Positions 24,568 through 31,726 of a stretch of DNA of 64,000 nucleotides are shown piece by piece. Origin of the DNA: a virus; IMG/VR virus record IMGVR_UViG_3300038462_000040, positions 91,853 to 155,852 of that record; one strand, 5' to 3'. The translations under genes and the position numbers were made by a program. How positions within the stretch are numbered: position 1 is the stretch's first letter; each line of letters begins with the position of its first letter. The notes beneath the pieces are model-generated. The model saw only the letters and a program-made list of their open reading frames with translations, did not search any database and was not told the DNA's origin.

Positions 24568-25764
24568 TTATAAATACTCACAAGAATTATTTTGTTCATT
24601 AAGTTTATCATAAAATTTAAAAATTTCTAATGTTTCAATAATACCAGTTTTTTTATTTTTAATTGTAATTAATGAATCTTTTCCAACGCACATAAGTTCC
24701 TGCGCTATCTTACGCATATCACCATTGGCATTACGAATTTGTTCTTCAAACCAAGGACTACTTGCTTCCCAGCCATCGTCCATCATTTTAATTCTCTGTT
24801 CCTTACTCCAATTTGTATCAATTATTTTATTTTCAGTGGTTTTACCTTTATTTTTTAGCCAAACCAATTCTTTATTATAACGAGGGTCATTATACCACCA
24901 TAATTCAACCGCTTTAAAATTATTTTTTCCTTTTCTTGCAGTATTAAATGTTTGATAAAAAACAGCATCAAGACCAGAAGGTGTACTTACCATAATAGCA
25001 TTACCACCAGTTTGTAATGTTGGCTGTGCTGAAGTCCAGAATTTATCACCCTTTTCTGCCCATGCTGTTTCATCCCAAAACAATAAAGTTGGTGTCATAC
25101 CACGTAATGTTTTAGATGCAAATGCTCCTAATTTTGAATCATTATCATAATATTTCAATTTCTGTGTATCTTTTAAATTTTTTTCTGTATCTCTACCAGT
25201 TTTTGGTCTAAGCCATACAGGACAATTTTCAATAAAATCAACAACATCACTCATTAATTCATCACGTGCGGTTTCAAGTTTATCTGCAACAATAGCTACT
25301 TGTCTATTACGATTAAACATTACATACCAAGCAATATATGCACAAGTTGTTGTTGAAATACCTGCTTGACGATATTTATTAGCAATAACAAAACGGTTTT
25401 CTAAATATGATTGAATTAATTCTTTTTGAAATTCAAATAATTTGAAAGGAACAATAAGACCAGCCTTACCTTGAGTTTGGTCAAAAATTGTCAAATAAGT
25501 TTCAATAAAATAAATTGGATTTGAAGCACAACGAATAATTTCATCTTCTTGTTCATGAAGAGTTAATTCACTTGCTTTTTTTATTAGACCTGATTTTGCA
25601 ACAATAATGGGTTCAATATTTCCAGATTTTTTTCGAAGTTCTTTTGCTAATTTTCTTTGTTCTTCTTTTTCTATTTCCTTTTGAGCATCAAATGGAATGA
25701 CTGGAATATGGTCAGGAAATTGTTCTTCTTCTTTATCTTTTAATTTGTCAATATCTTCAGACAT
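24568..25764 (-). CDS. Terminase large subunit N-terminal ATPase + split-intein N-piece
   Basis: 398 aa. The ATPase motor shows an adenine/Walker-A-like segment ANKYRQAGISTTTCAYIAWY (about 146-165), Walker B L-L-F-W-D-E-T-A-W-A and a coupling motif M-V-S-T-P-S-G. The extein ends Q-E-L-M. Cys359 then begins a 40-residue intein N-piece that stops at E-Y-L-TAA. The downstream half and a homing endonuclease follow on the same strand. The final codons G-A-G-TAT-TTA-TAA double as a GAGTATTTATAA promoter-like box for the endonuclease gene. Confidence 0.9.
   Translation of the reverse strand: MSEDIDKLKDKEEEQFPDHIPVIPFDAQKEIEKEEQRKLAKELRKKSGNIEPIIVAKSGLIKKASELTLHEQEDEIIRCASNPIYFIETYLTIFDQTQGKAGLIVPFKLFEFQKELIQSYLENRFVIANKYRQAGISTTTCAYIAWYVMFNRNRQVAIVADKLETARDELMSDVVDFIENCPVWLRPKTGRDTEKNLKDTQKLKYYDNDSKLGAFASKTLRGMTPTLLFWDETAWAEKGDKFWTSAQPTLQTGGNAIMVSTPSGLDAVFYQTFNTARKGKNNFKAVELWWYNDPRYNKELVWLKNKGKTTENKIIDTNWSKEQRIKMMDDGWEASSPWFEEQIRNANGDMRKIAQELMCVGKDSLITIKNKKTGIIETLEIFKFYDKLNEQNNSCEYL
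24569..24577 (-). promoter_or_regulatory. GTATTTATA motif overlapping IntN stop
   Basis: Reads GTATTTATAATAAAA on the coding strand, 12 bases upstream of the endonuclease ATG. It encodes the last two IntN codons and the stop. Confidence 0.6.
24571..24690 (-). other. IntN (40 aa) of atypically split TerL intein
   Basis: Starts C-V-G-K-D-S-L-I-T-I-K (block A) and ends at the stop codon after only 40 residues. No block B is present. The very short N-piece is like the AceL-TerL class of split inteins described from environmental phage terminases. Confidence 0.88.
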
Positions 25765-25778
25765 TTATAAATATTTAT

Positions 25779-25787
25779 AATAAATAC
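25779..25787 (-). promoter_or_regulatory. GTATTTATT promoter-like motif
   Basis: Variant copy followed by a second ATTTATAAAT, 14 bases upstream of the terminase N-half start. Confidence 0.5.
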
Positions 25788-25792
25788 TATCC

Positions 25793-25948
25793 TTGATTAA
25801 AACCGCAAAGCTCGGTACATTCCTAAATGATGTATCGAACTTCGAAATCTTTTCTTCCTAATATGGTAAGATAGACAAAAAAACCAAAAACGCATAAATA
25901 CGTTTTCTTAACTGTTTTACCTCATGGGTAATCAGATATTATAAATAC
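25793..25948 (-). ncRNA. Candidate structured RNA between terminase and upstream gene
   Basis: A GTATTTATA box (25940-25948 on the minus strand) opens a 150-base stretch without a convincing ORF. It contains a hairpin GATACAT...ATGTACC (about 25827-25849) and AAAACG-8-CGTTTT (25887-25906) followed on the minus strand by a T7 run. It is visibly less AT-rich than its surroundings. A 32-codon frame exists but has no family features. Promoter, hairpins and U-run suggest a small RNA or leader. Confidence 0.35.
25876..25906 (-). terminator. Possible intrinsic terminator
   Basis: Stem AAAACG/CGTTTT with an 8-base loop, then GG and a run of seven T on the minus strand. It would end a short transcript begun at the 25940 box. 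Confidence 0.4.
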
Positions 25949-26436
25949 TATAATTTAATCGAAGAAGTTTCAACAAATTCATTATTTTTTAAAATAATTT
26001 TTCTGGCATTAAGTAAATCTTTGACTTTACTTAATGTCATACCATAATGAAATACTAATAATGGAAATTCTTCATTATCATCTTTTTCAAACATTTTTTC
26101 ATAATCACCAAAATTACCATTTTCATCAGCTTGTTTTTCAATTTCATATGCTAAAGCATGTATTGTATGATAACCATGCATATATTCTCTATCAACTGCT
26201 TCATGTAGGCAAAATAAATCAAATGAACTGGTTTTTAAATTAAAAATTGCATTAATATATTCTTCTGTTGGTGGAGTTGCATTATCACAAGCAGGACTTA
26301 AATCCCAACACCAACCTTCCATATCAATATTTGTTGGGTCTAATGAAAAGATAAATTCATATAGACCTTCACCCTTTGCATTATAACCAATTTTTAAAAT
26401 AAAAATTAGTTTTAATTTATTATCTTCGTAGTCCAT
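25948..26436 (-). CDS. Hypothetical acidic protein
   Basis: 162 aa, acidic, with a W-C-W-D-L-S-P-A-C-D segment (about 42-51) and a helical C-terminus. No family recognised. A GTATTTATA box precedes it by 14 bases, and its stop abuts another such box (25940) that would serve the downstream RNA/terminase transcript. Confidence 0.65.
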   Translation of the reverse strand: MDYEDNKLKLIFILKIGYNAKGEGLYEFIFSLDPTNIDMEGWCWDLSPACDNATPPTEEYINAIFNLKTSSFDLFCLHEAVDREYMHGYHTIHALAYEIEKQADENGNFGDYEKMFEKDDNEEFPLLVFHYGMTLSKVKDLLNARKIILKNNEFVETSSIKL

Positions 26437-26449
26437 AATGTAATTTTAT

Positions 26450-26458
26450 TATAAATAC
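26450..26458 (-). promoter_or_regulatory. GTATTTATA promoter-like motif
   Basis: Minus-strand copy upstream of the gene starting at 26436. Confidence 0.6.
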
Positions 26459-26466
26459 TTTTAATA

Positions 26467-26491
26467 AAAAAAGCCACTGGCGTGGCTTTAA
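26467..26491 (-). terminator. Intrinsic terminator
   Basis: Stem AAAGCCAC/GTGGCTTT with loop TGGC, followed by a U run on the minus strand. It begins within the stop codon of the upstream 2-TM protein gene. Confidence 0.85.
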
Positions 26492-26910
26492 TTTTTATTG
26501 AATTCAAAACCTGTTTGTTCCTTTATTTCGCATAATATTATTGTTAGACACATATTATAATCATTTAATCTTTTTCTTATTTTATTTTTTAAATATAAAT
26601 ATAATATTTGAAATATAATTGATATTAAAAAAATAATTATTGATATTAGTGGACTTTTTGATAATAAAAATATTGGAAGGATGGCAAATATATAGCTTAA
26701 ATTTTTTAATAATATTTTCCAACTAAAAATAACGTTAAGTAAATCGTCAAAATATTGAATAAATATTCTCCTATATTCAAACCAATCACAATCTGAATTA
26801 TCTTCTTTACTGCCTTGAACTTTTTTAAATATTTCAAGTTCGTGTTTCTTTGAACCACCACCAATAAATGTTCTAAAAAATTTATATTTTAAAAATGTTC
26901 TATCTATCAT
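26488..26910 (-). CDS. Two-span membrane protein
   Basis: 140 aa. A soluble N-terminal part (residues 1-60) is followed by two adjacent hydrophobic sp spans (about 68-85 and 88-106, separated by a short turn K-S-P) and a basic C-terminal helix. The hairpin topology resembles small 2-TM effector or accessory membrane proteins, but no family can be named with confidence. It has its own bipartite TTGTAAC/CGTATA promoter and its own terminator, so it is expressed independently of the late head genes. Confidence 0.65.
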   Translation of the reverse strand: MIDRTFLKYKFFRTFIGGGSKKHELEIFKKVQGSKEDNSDCDWFEYRRIFIQYFDDLLNVIFSWKILLKNLSYIFAILPIFLLSKSPLISIIIFLISIIFQILYLYLKNKIRKRLNDYNMCLTIILCEIKEQTGFEFNKN

Positions 26911-26929
26911 AATAATATAATTTAATTAT

Positions 26930-26958
26930 TATACGATAATGATATAAAAATGTTACAA
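26930..26958 (-). promoter_or_regulatory. Bipartite promoter-like motif TTGTAAC-N16-CGTATA
   Basis: On the minus strand TTGTAAC is followed after exactly 16 bases by CGTATA, 20 bases before the ATG at 26910. The same pair and spacing recur upstream of genes at 44072, 48544, 52981 and 62687. Confidence 0.65.
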
Positions 26959-26982
26959 AAAAACCCGAATAATTTCGGGTTT
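26957..26982 (-). terminator. Intrinsic terminator
   Basis: Stem AAACCCGAA/TTCGGGTTT with a short loop, then a U run on the minus strand, 17 bases after the stop of the 785-aa gene. Confidence 0.85.
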
Positions 26983-26998
26983 TTAATTTTATGTGTTT

Positions 26999-29356
26999 TT
27001 ACACTGTTCCTGCTACACTTCCACCAACAGCAGAATAATCATTTTTTGTTGCAGCATTTTTTATAGATTGTGGCGCATATTTTACGGTTTTGCTATCAGC
27101 AAGTCTTAATGTACCACCATTATTATCAACATATTGTTTTAATATATCATACTTAATATTAATTGGAGTTGTTTTTGATGCTCTACCAATTGCACCCATA
27201 GTAGGATTAATTAATATGTTTTTAAATACTGAAGTAAATAATGCTTCAACACTCGCTGCATTATTGGGGTCAAGTTTTGCAAATTTTTCTTTAATACCAA
27301 GTCCAAAAATTTCATTTACATTATCTTTTTTTTTTAATACAGCAGATTCATATAATTTGTATTGTTTATCAATTATAGAATCAAGTTTTTTTAATGCTGG
27401 AGATTTTTTACTTTCAGTTAATATTGGTTTTCTTAAACCAGCATGTTCTTCAAGTCTGTTACGAATATATTTTCTAAGTTTTTTTTCGGATTCATTCATT
27501 GAAATGTCAATACTTTTATCAGGTTCTATTCTAATTTCAACGCCAGCACCTTCTGGTTTAATAACACCACCACCTAATGTATCAGCAGCAGGGGCAATAT
27601 TTATTTCTGGTTTTTCTTCAGTAGTATCATCTTTAACTTCAGGTTCTTCTTCTTCTTTAATTTGTTTTATTGGTGCAGTTGCACTAAGTTTTTGACCTGC
27701 TTTTGGTTCAGGCACTTTTATTTCTTCAATAGGTTGTGTTTCAATTTTTGCTGGGTCATCAAGACTTTCAGCAACTGGATTTAAACCAGCAATTCCAGCA
27801 CCTTTACCAGTAACTTGTTGTGATATTGCTTTTATTATATTTTTAATATCAATAGGTTGTTGACCTGATTTAGTTAATCTTGTATTTAATGATTGAACTT
27901 GTTTACCTAAATTAGCAGCAATACCTTCAAGTTTTTTTACTTCACCGGGTACTTCACCAGCATGATATGCTTGTTGTACTCCTGTAGCATATTGACCAAC
28001 CGCTTGTGCACCCTTTTGAACTGTACTACCAACAGCATTACTAACTGCTTGTGCACCTTTTTTAATATCACCACCAACTTTTTTAAATGCACTACCAATA
28101 CCACCAAAAAGTTCTTCAATTTGTTGTTTTTTAGATGCTTCATCACATTCACCTAATTCATTAGTATAAGGAGTTAATTTTTCACTGTATTCATCATGAC
28201 CATAATCAGATTTCAATTTACCAAGAATTTCAGGAGTAATAAACAATGCAACTGCTTTAAAATCACCATCATTTTGTCCATCATTATGTGCATTTGCATA
28301 ACCACTAACTAAGTTAGTCATTTCTTCTTCACCACATTCTTGAATTGATTGTGCATTATATCCTCTTGATTCTGCGAATTTAGCAAAACTACTACATTCT
28401 GCACATTGTCCTTCTTCTACTTCAGCAGGTTCAGTTTTTTCAACATTTTGTCCCAAGTCTTCAATATCTTCATCAGGAACAACTTTAGTGATTTTTTCTG
28501 CCATTGCTTTTCTATCTTCAATTTCAACATCAGGGAATTTATCTTTAAATGCTGCAAGAAATGAATTAACATATGACTTAACTTGAGAATCTGTCATTTC
28601 TGTTTTTCTTATTTTTTCTGTCAATTTACCAAGAGATTTTTCAATTTCTTTTGTAGTAATATTTTTTTGGTCTTCTGGATTACCTTCTGTATTATCTTCT
28701 GGAGCAGGAATTTCTTCACCAGATTTATCATCAGTAGGTACTTCTGCAGGTATTTCACCAGTTTCATCACCAGCAGGTGCTCCATCAGTTGCAATATCAG
28801 TAGGTGGTGTTTGTTCTTCAGCACCTGTATTAGAAATAGGTTCTTCAGTAGGAGCAGGAGTTTCTAAACCACTTTCTGGTTCACCACTTAAATCAGGAAT
28901 AGGTTCTGAAGTAGGAGTTGTATCTTTTGCAGCATCTAATCCAGCAGCCATTTCTTGACTTGCTTTAATTTCTTCACCAGCTTTATCTTCATTTAATCTT
29001 TTTTTACTACCAGTTTTATTTGATTTTAATGAAACTGCTTCATTAATTGTACGAAACAACATATTTCTTTGTTTTTCAGCTTCTGATAATTTTTTATATT
29101 GAAATTCGGTAATATTCGCCAATCCACCAATATATGCAAAATCAGCAACATTTGGGTCTTCCTTAAGACCTGCTTTCTTAATGTAATAATTATGACTTTC
29201 TTTAATAATGCCATAAGCAACGCCATCTGCTGCTCTTTTATAATCAATTAAAGTGCCTAAATTACGATTCTGAGATTCTTTTACAATTGTTTTATTAACA
29301 ACTGCCAAATTTCTCATTCTTTCATAATATGCTTCTTCTGATGTGTGTTTTTTCAT
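26999..29356 (-). CDS. Large acidic head-region protein
   Basis: 785 aa. The first 120 residues are basic and contain several L/I-x-E sites (I-I-K-E, T-I-N-E-A, R-L-N-E-D). A long Pro/Glu/Thr-rich low-complexity segment (about 130-230) follows, then mixed helical regions with G-A-Q-A-V-G repeats (about 430-460), a second acidic linker, and a compact C-terminal domain ending S-A-V-G-G-S-V-A-G-T-V. Position beside the tagged internal proteins and the L-x-E sites suggest an internal head protein processed during maturation. No enzymatic motif is seen. Confidence 0.65.
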   Translation of the reverse strand: MKKHTSEEAYYERMRNLAVVNKTIVKESQNRNLGTLIDYKRAADGVAYGIIKESHNYYIKKAGLKEDPNVADFAYIGGLANITEFQYKKLSEAEKQRNMLFRTINEAVSLKSNKTGSKKRLNEDKAGEEIKASQEMAAGLDAAKDTTPTSEPIPDLSGEPESGLETPAPTEEPISNTGAEEQTPPTDIATDGAPAGDETGEIPAEVPTDDKSGEEIPAPEDNTEGNPEDQKNITTKEIEKSLGKLTEKIRKTEMTDSQVKSYVNSFLAAFKDKFPDVEIEDRKAMAEKITKVVPDEDIEDLGQNVEKTEPAEVEEGQCAECSSFAKFAESRGYNAQSIQECGEEEMTNLVSGYANAHNDGQNDGDFKAVALFITPEILGKLKSDYGHDEYSEKLTPYTNELGECDEASKKQQIEELFGGIGSAFKKVGGDIKKGAQAVSNAVGSTVQKGAQAVGQYATGVQQAYHAGEVPGEVKKLEGIAANLGKQVQSLNTRLTKSGQQPIDIKNIIKAISQQVTGKGAGIAGLNPVAESLDDPAKIETQPIEEIKVPEPKAGQKLSATAPIKQIKEEEEPEVKDDTTEEKPEINIAPAADTLGGGVIKPEGAGVEIRIEPDKSIDISMNESEKKLRKYIRNRLEEHAGLRKPILTESKKSPALKKLDSIIDKQYKLYESAVLKKKDNVNEIFGLGIKEKFAKLDPNNAASVEALFTSVFKNILINPTMGAIGRASKTTPINIKYDILKQYVDNNGGTLRLADSKTVKYAPQSIKNAATKNDYSAVGGSVAGTV

Positions 29357-29398
29357 TTGAATATTATTTAATATCTTATTATTTATCTTATATTTTTT

Positions 29399-29407
29399 TA
29401 TAAATAC
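29399..29407 (-). promoter_or_regulatory. GTATTTATA promoter-like motif
   Basis: Minus-strand copy about 43 bases upstream of the 785-aa gene start. Confidence 0.5.
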
Positions 29408-29434
29408 TTAATTAAGAACAAAAAAATAGGAATC

Positions 29435-29683
29435 TTATATTATTTCATGTTTTTCATCTATTATTTTGTATTTCATCAACATTTCGTATATACTTGGAGT
29501 TATTAAATTTTTTCTTTGAAAATCATCAATAACTGTTTGGTTTGCTTTTTTATGTGAAATACCTTCATTCAAATATTTTGAATTTTTATGCAAACATTCT
29601 AATATGTCATAGAATACTTTTTCAGATTTTTTTCTTTCAATGTATTCTTTTAATTGTTCTTTTGTTATTATAAATCTTTTCAT
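29435..29683 (-). CDS. Small hypothetical head-region protein
   Basis: 82 aa. It begins M-K-R-F-I-I-T-K-E-Q-L-K-E-Y-I-E and contains K-Y-L-N-E-G near residue 37-42, again an L-x-E site after a helical N-terminus. It starts 3 bases after the nucleotidyltransferase stop and is probably co-transcribed with it. Function unknown. Confidence 0.6.
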   Translation of the reverse strand: MKRFIITKEQLKEYIERKKSEKVFYDILECLHKNSKYLNEGISHKKANQTVIDDFQRKNLITPSIYEMLMKYKIIDEKHEII

Positions 29684-29686
29684 AAC

Positions 29687-30499
29687 TTAATTCATGAATT
29701 CATCAAGGCTTAATTCTTGTGTTAAATAATCATTTTTTAATTCAATCATTTTTTCAAGATAACCAGTATTTCTCAGTAATTTAAATACCAGATTTTCAGT
29801 TGAATATTCTCCACCAGTATTAAGTCCTGATTGTCTATATTTTTTTATTTTTTCTTTTAATATTTCATGCTTTTTTAAAAAATCTTTTTGATTTTCATGT
29901 GTTTCTAAATCATCAATAGAATTCATAATATCTGCTGCTTTCAATTGTACATCAGCACTATCAATATTTACAATTTTTTTTATTGGTTTTCTAATCCAAT
30001 CATTTTTAATAAGTGAATATGTTCCAGAAGAATAATGTGGTTCGGCACTATCTTGGAAATACATTTCAACATCATGTCCTTTTACTTGAATTGGTAAATT
30101 TTCTGCCCATAATTGCTTTTTCATCTTAAAAAAATCACCCACAAATTCTTTATTTTCTGATATTTGACTAAAATCAAGAATAACATGAACATCTAAATCA
30201 GAATTTTCATTATAATTATAATTTGCAAGACTTCCTGTCAATATAATATCATTAAATTTAAGATTTTCAGCATCACAAAATTCAATAAATCTTTTAGCAT
30301 TCATTAATAAAATTTTTCTAACTTCTGGTTTTATTTTTTCTTCTGAATCCCAAATAAAAGGTGATAATGTATCATGCATTTGAATTGATGATACATCAAT
30401 ATTATCAGGTTCGACCACTTCTTTTAAAGTATCAGAAATATTATGATTTTTCCAATATCTACCAGACCAAAAACGTGGTGTTTTTTTTTCTTCAATCAT
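29687..30499 (-). CDS. Nucleotidyltransferase-fold protein
   Basis: 270 aa. The core motif I-L-T-G-S-L-A-N-Y-N-Y-N-E-N-S-D-L-D-V-H (about residues 86-105) is the G-S...D-x-D signature of the polymerase-beta-like nucleotidyltransferases. A later Asp in V-E-M-Y-F-Q-D-S would be a candidate third carboxylate. Substrate is unknown. It lies among tagged head proteins, and similar proteins occur in T4-like virion clusters, so it may be packaged. No tag is evident at its own N-terminus. Confidence 0.8.
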   Translation of the reverse strand: MIEEKKTPRFWSGRYWKNHNISDTLKEVVEPDNIDVSSIQMHDTLSPFIWDSEEKIKPEVRKILLMNAKRFIEFCDAENLKFNDIILTGSLANYNYNENSDLDVHVILDFSQISENKEFVGDFFKMKKQLWAENLPIQVKGHDVEMYFQDSAEPHYSSGTYSLIKNDWIRKPIKKIVNIDSADVQLKAADIMNSIDDLETHENQKDFLKKHEILKEKIKKYRQSGLNTGGEYSTENLVFKLLRNTGYLEKMIELKNDYLTQELSLDEFMN

Positions 30500-30513
30500 A
30501 TTTTATTAATATC

Positions 30514-31068
30514 TTAAGCTAATTCTGCTGCAAGTTCTTCATCACTAATCGGAAATAATTTCGAAATTATATCATCAATTTTATCAAGAATATCATAATG
30601 ATTAGTATCAAAAAGATAATCAATTTTACCTTTAAGATGTTCAACTTTTTCCAAATATTCAGATGAATTATCTTCATTAACATTAACTGGTACTGAAATA
30701 TGTTTATTTTTTCTATCAATTAATAATCTATATAAAGTATCAATAACTTCAAGCTCACCCTGATTTAATAATAAATCTATAAATTCTTTTATTTTTGTAA
30801 TTCTTGTTTTATATAGATTAATATCAGGAAAATTAATATTTTCTTTAAAAATTATCTTTGATTCTTCAATACCCTTTTTAAAACGTTTTGCTAATGCTTT
30901 ACGTCTTGGAGTACATGTAGGTTTTGACATGGGTGTACAATAACCTTTATGTTCTGGATTAACAGCTTTTTGAATCCATTTTTTATCGGTTTCAGTTAGT
31001 TTAAAATCTGGATTTAATTTTGCCATATTTTCCAAAAGCAATGATTTAGTATCAAATACTTTTTTCAT
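30514..31068 (-). CDS. Internal head protein candidate with capsid-targeting-like tag
   Basis: 184 aa. The N-terminus S-L-L-L-E-N-M-A-K-L-N-P-D-F-K-L-T-E (residues 9-26) matches the tag of the proteins starting at 949 and 31591, ending in L24-T25-E26, a gp21-type site. A C-T-P-M-S-K-P-T-C-T-P-R-R-K-A-L-A-K-R-F segment (about 42-61) is strongly basic and could bind DNA or RNA. The rest is helical and acidic. I infer packaging into the prohead and cleavage after E26. Confidence 0.65.
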   Translation of the reverse strand: MKKVFDTKSLLLENMAKLNPDFKLTETDKKWIQKAVNPEHKGYCTPMSKPTCTPRRKALAKRFKKGIEESKIIFKENINFPDINLYKTRITKIKEFIDLLLNQGELEVIDTLYRLLIDRKNKHISVPVNVNEDNSSEYLEKVEHLKGKIDYLFDTNHYDILDKIDDIISKLFPISDEELAAELA

Positions 31069-31093
31069 TTCAATTGTAATATATCAAATTTAA

Positions 31094-31591
31094 TTATTTA
31101 CCAGTTTTTGCTTTATCCCAAGCAGCAACAGGAACTTTTTTTCCGTCATTATCTTCTACTTCTTTTAACTCTTTCTTTTCTTTATGTTCTTTTTTTTCTT
31201 CAGAAGGAATTTCAGATTCTTCATGTTCTTTAGATTCTTTTTCTTCAGCTTTTTCAAATTTCTTTTCTTTAGATTCTTCACCCTTTTTTTTATCAAAATT
31301 CCATTCTTGAAGATTTTCAGGATTTTCTTCACCAGTTTCTTCAGCAGGAACTTCTTCCTCTTCTTCACCATGAAGCATAGCATAAAGTTCATCAACTTTT
31401 GCTGTTAATTCTGCAAGTTTTTCTTCGGGAGTTTTTTCTTCGGAAGTTTCTTCACCTGATGGTAATGCTGCTACGGGTTCTTCTGGACTTACTTCAGCAC
31501 CCATTTCAACATCTTCATTTAATTTTGGCTTGAATGTTTTGTCGAGCCTACTCATGACCTCAAAAAGTCTTTTTTTATCATTTTTTTTCAT
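31094..31591 (-). CDS. Acidic internal head protein candidate with capsid-targeting-like tag
   Basis: 165 aa. Residues 7-26 (KRLFEVMSRLDKTFKPKLNE) repeat the tag seen at two other loci and end in L-N-E. The remainder is extremely Glu/Lys-rich with little hydrophobic core, so it is probably disordered. It is first in a minus-strand group with the 184-aa tagged protein and the nucleotidyltransferase. Confidence 0.65.
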   Translation of the reverse strand: MKKNDKKRLFEVMSRLDKTFKPKLNEDVEMGAEVSPEEPVAALPSGEETSEEKTPEEKLAELTAKVDELYAMLHGEEEEEVPAEETGEENPENLQEWNFDKKKGEESKEKKFEKAEEKESKEHEESEIPSEEKKEHKEKKELKEVEDNDGKKVPVAAWDKAKTGK

Positions 31592-31622
31592 GTTCTTGAT
31601 TTTTATAATTTATTTTATTTTA

Positions 31623-31631
31623 TATAAATAC
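31623..31631 (-). promoter_or_regulatory. GTATTTATA promoter-like motif
   Basis: Minus-strand copy followed by TAAAAT, 32 bases upstream of the tagged gene start at 31591. Confidence 0.55.
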
Positions 31632-31699
31632 TTTATATGAAGCAATACGTTTAATTTTATCATTTTTAATAAATACTCAACTATATTTAAATGGGTTTA

Positions 31700-31708
31700 G
31701 TATTTATA
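31700..31708 (+). promoter_or_regulatory. GTATTTATA promoter-like motif (decides start)
   Basis: Lies inside the first codons of a longer frame beginning at 31691, so it supports the ATG at 31727 as start of the LamG-like protein gene. Confidence 0.6.
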
Positions 31709-31726
31709 ATTAAATTCTTATACAAA

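Noticed and set aside
22095-25764. Terminase treated as a decayed pseudogene or two separate genes
   Set aside because: Intein motifs at both breakpoints and intact extein motifs show a split-intein arrangement rather than decay.
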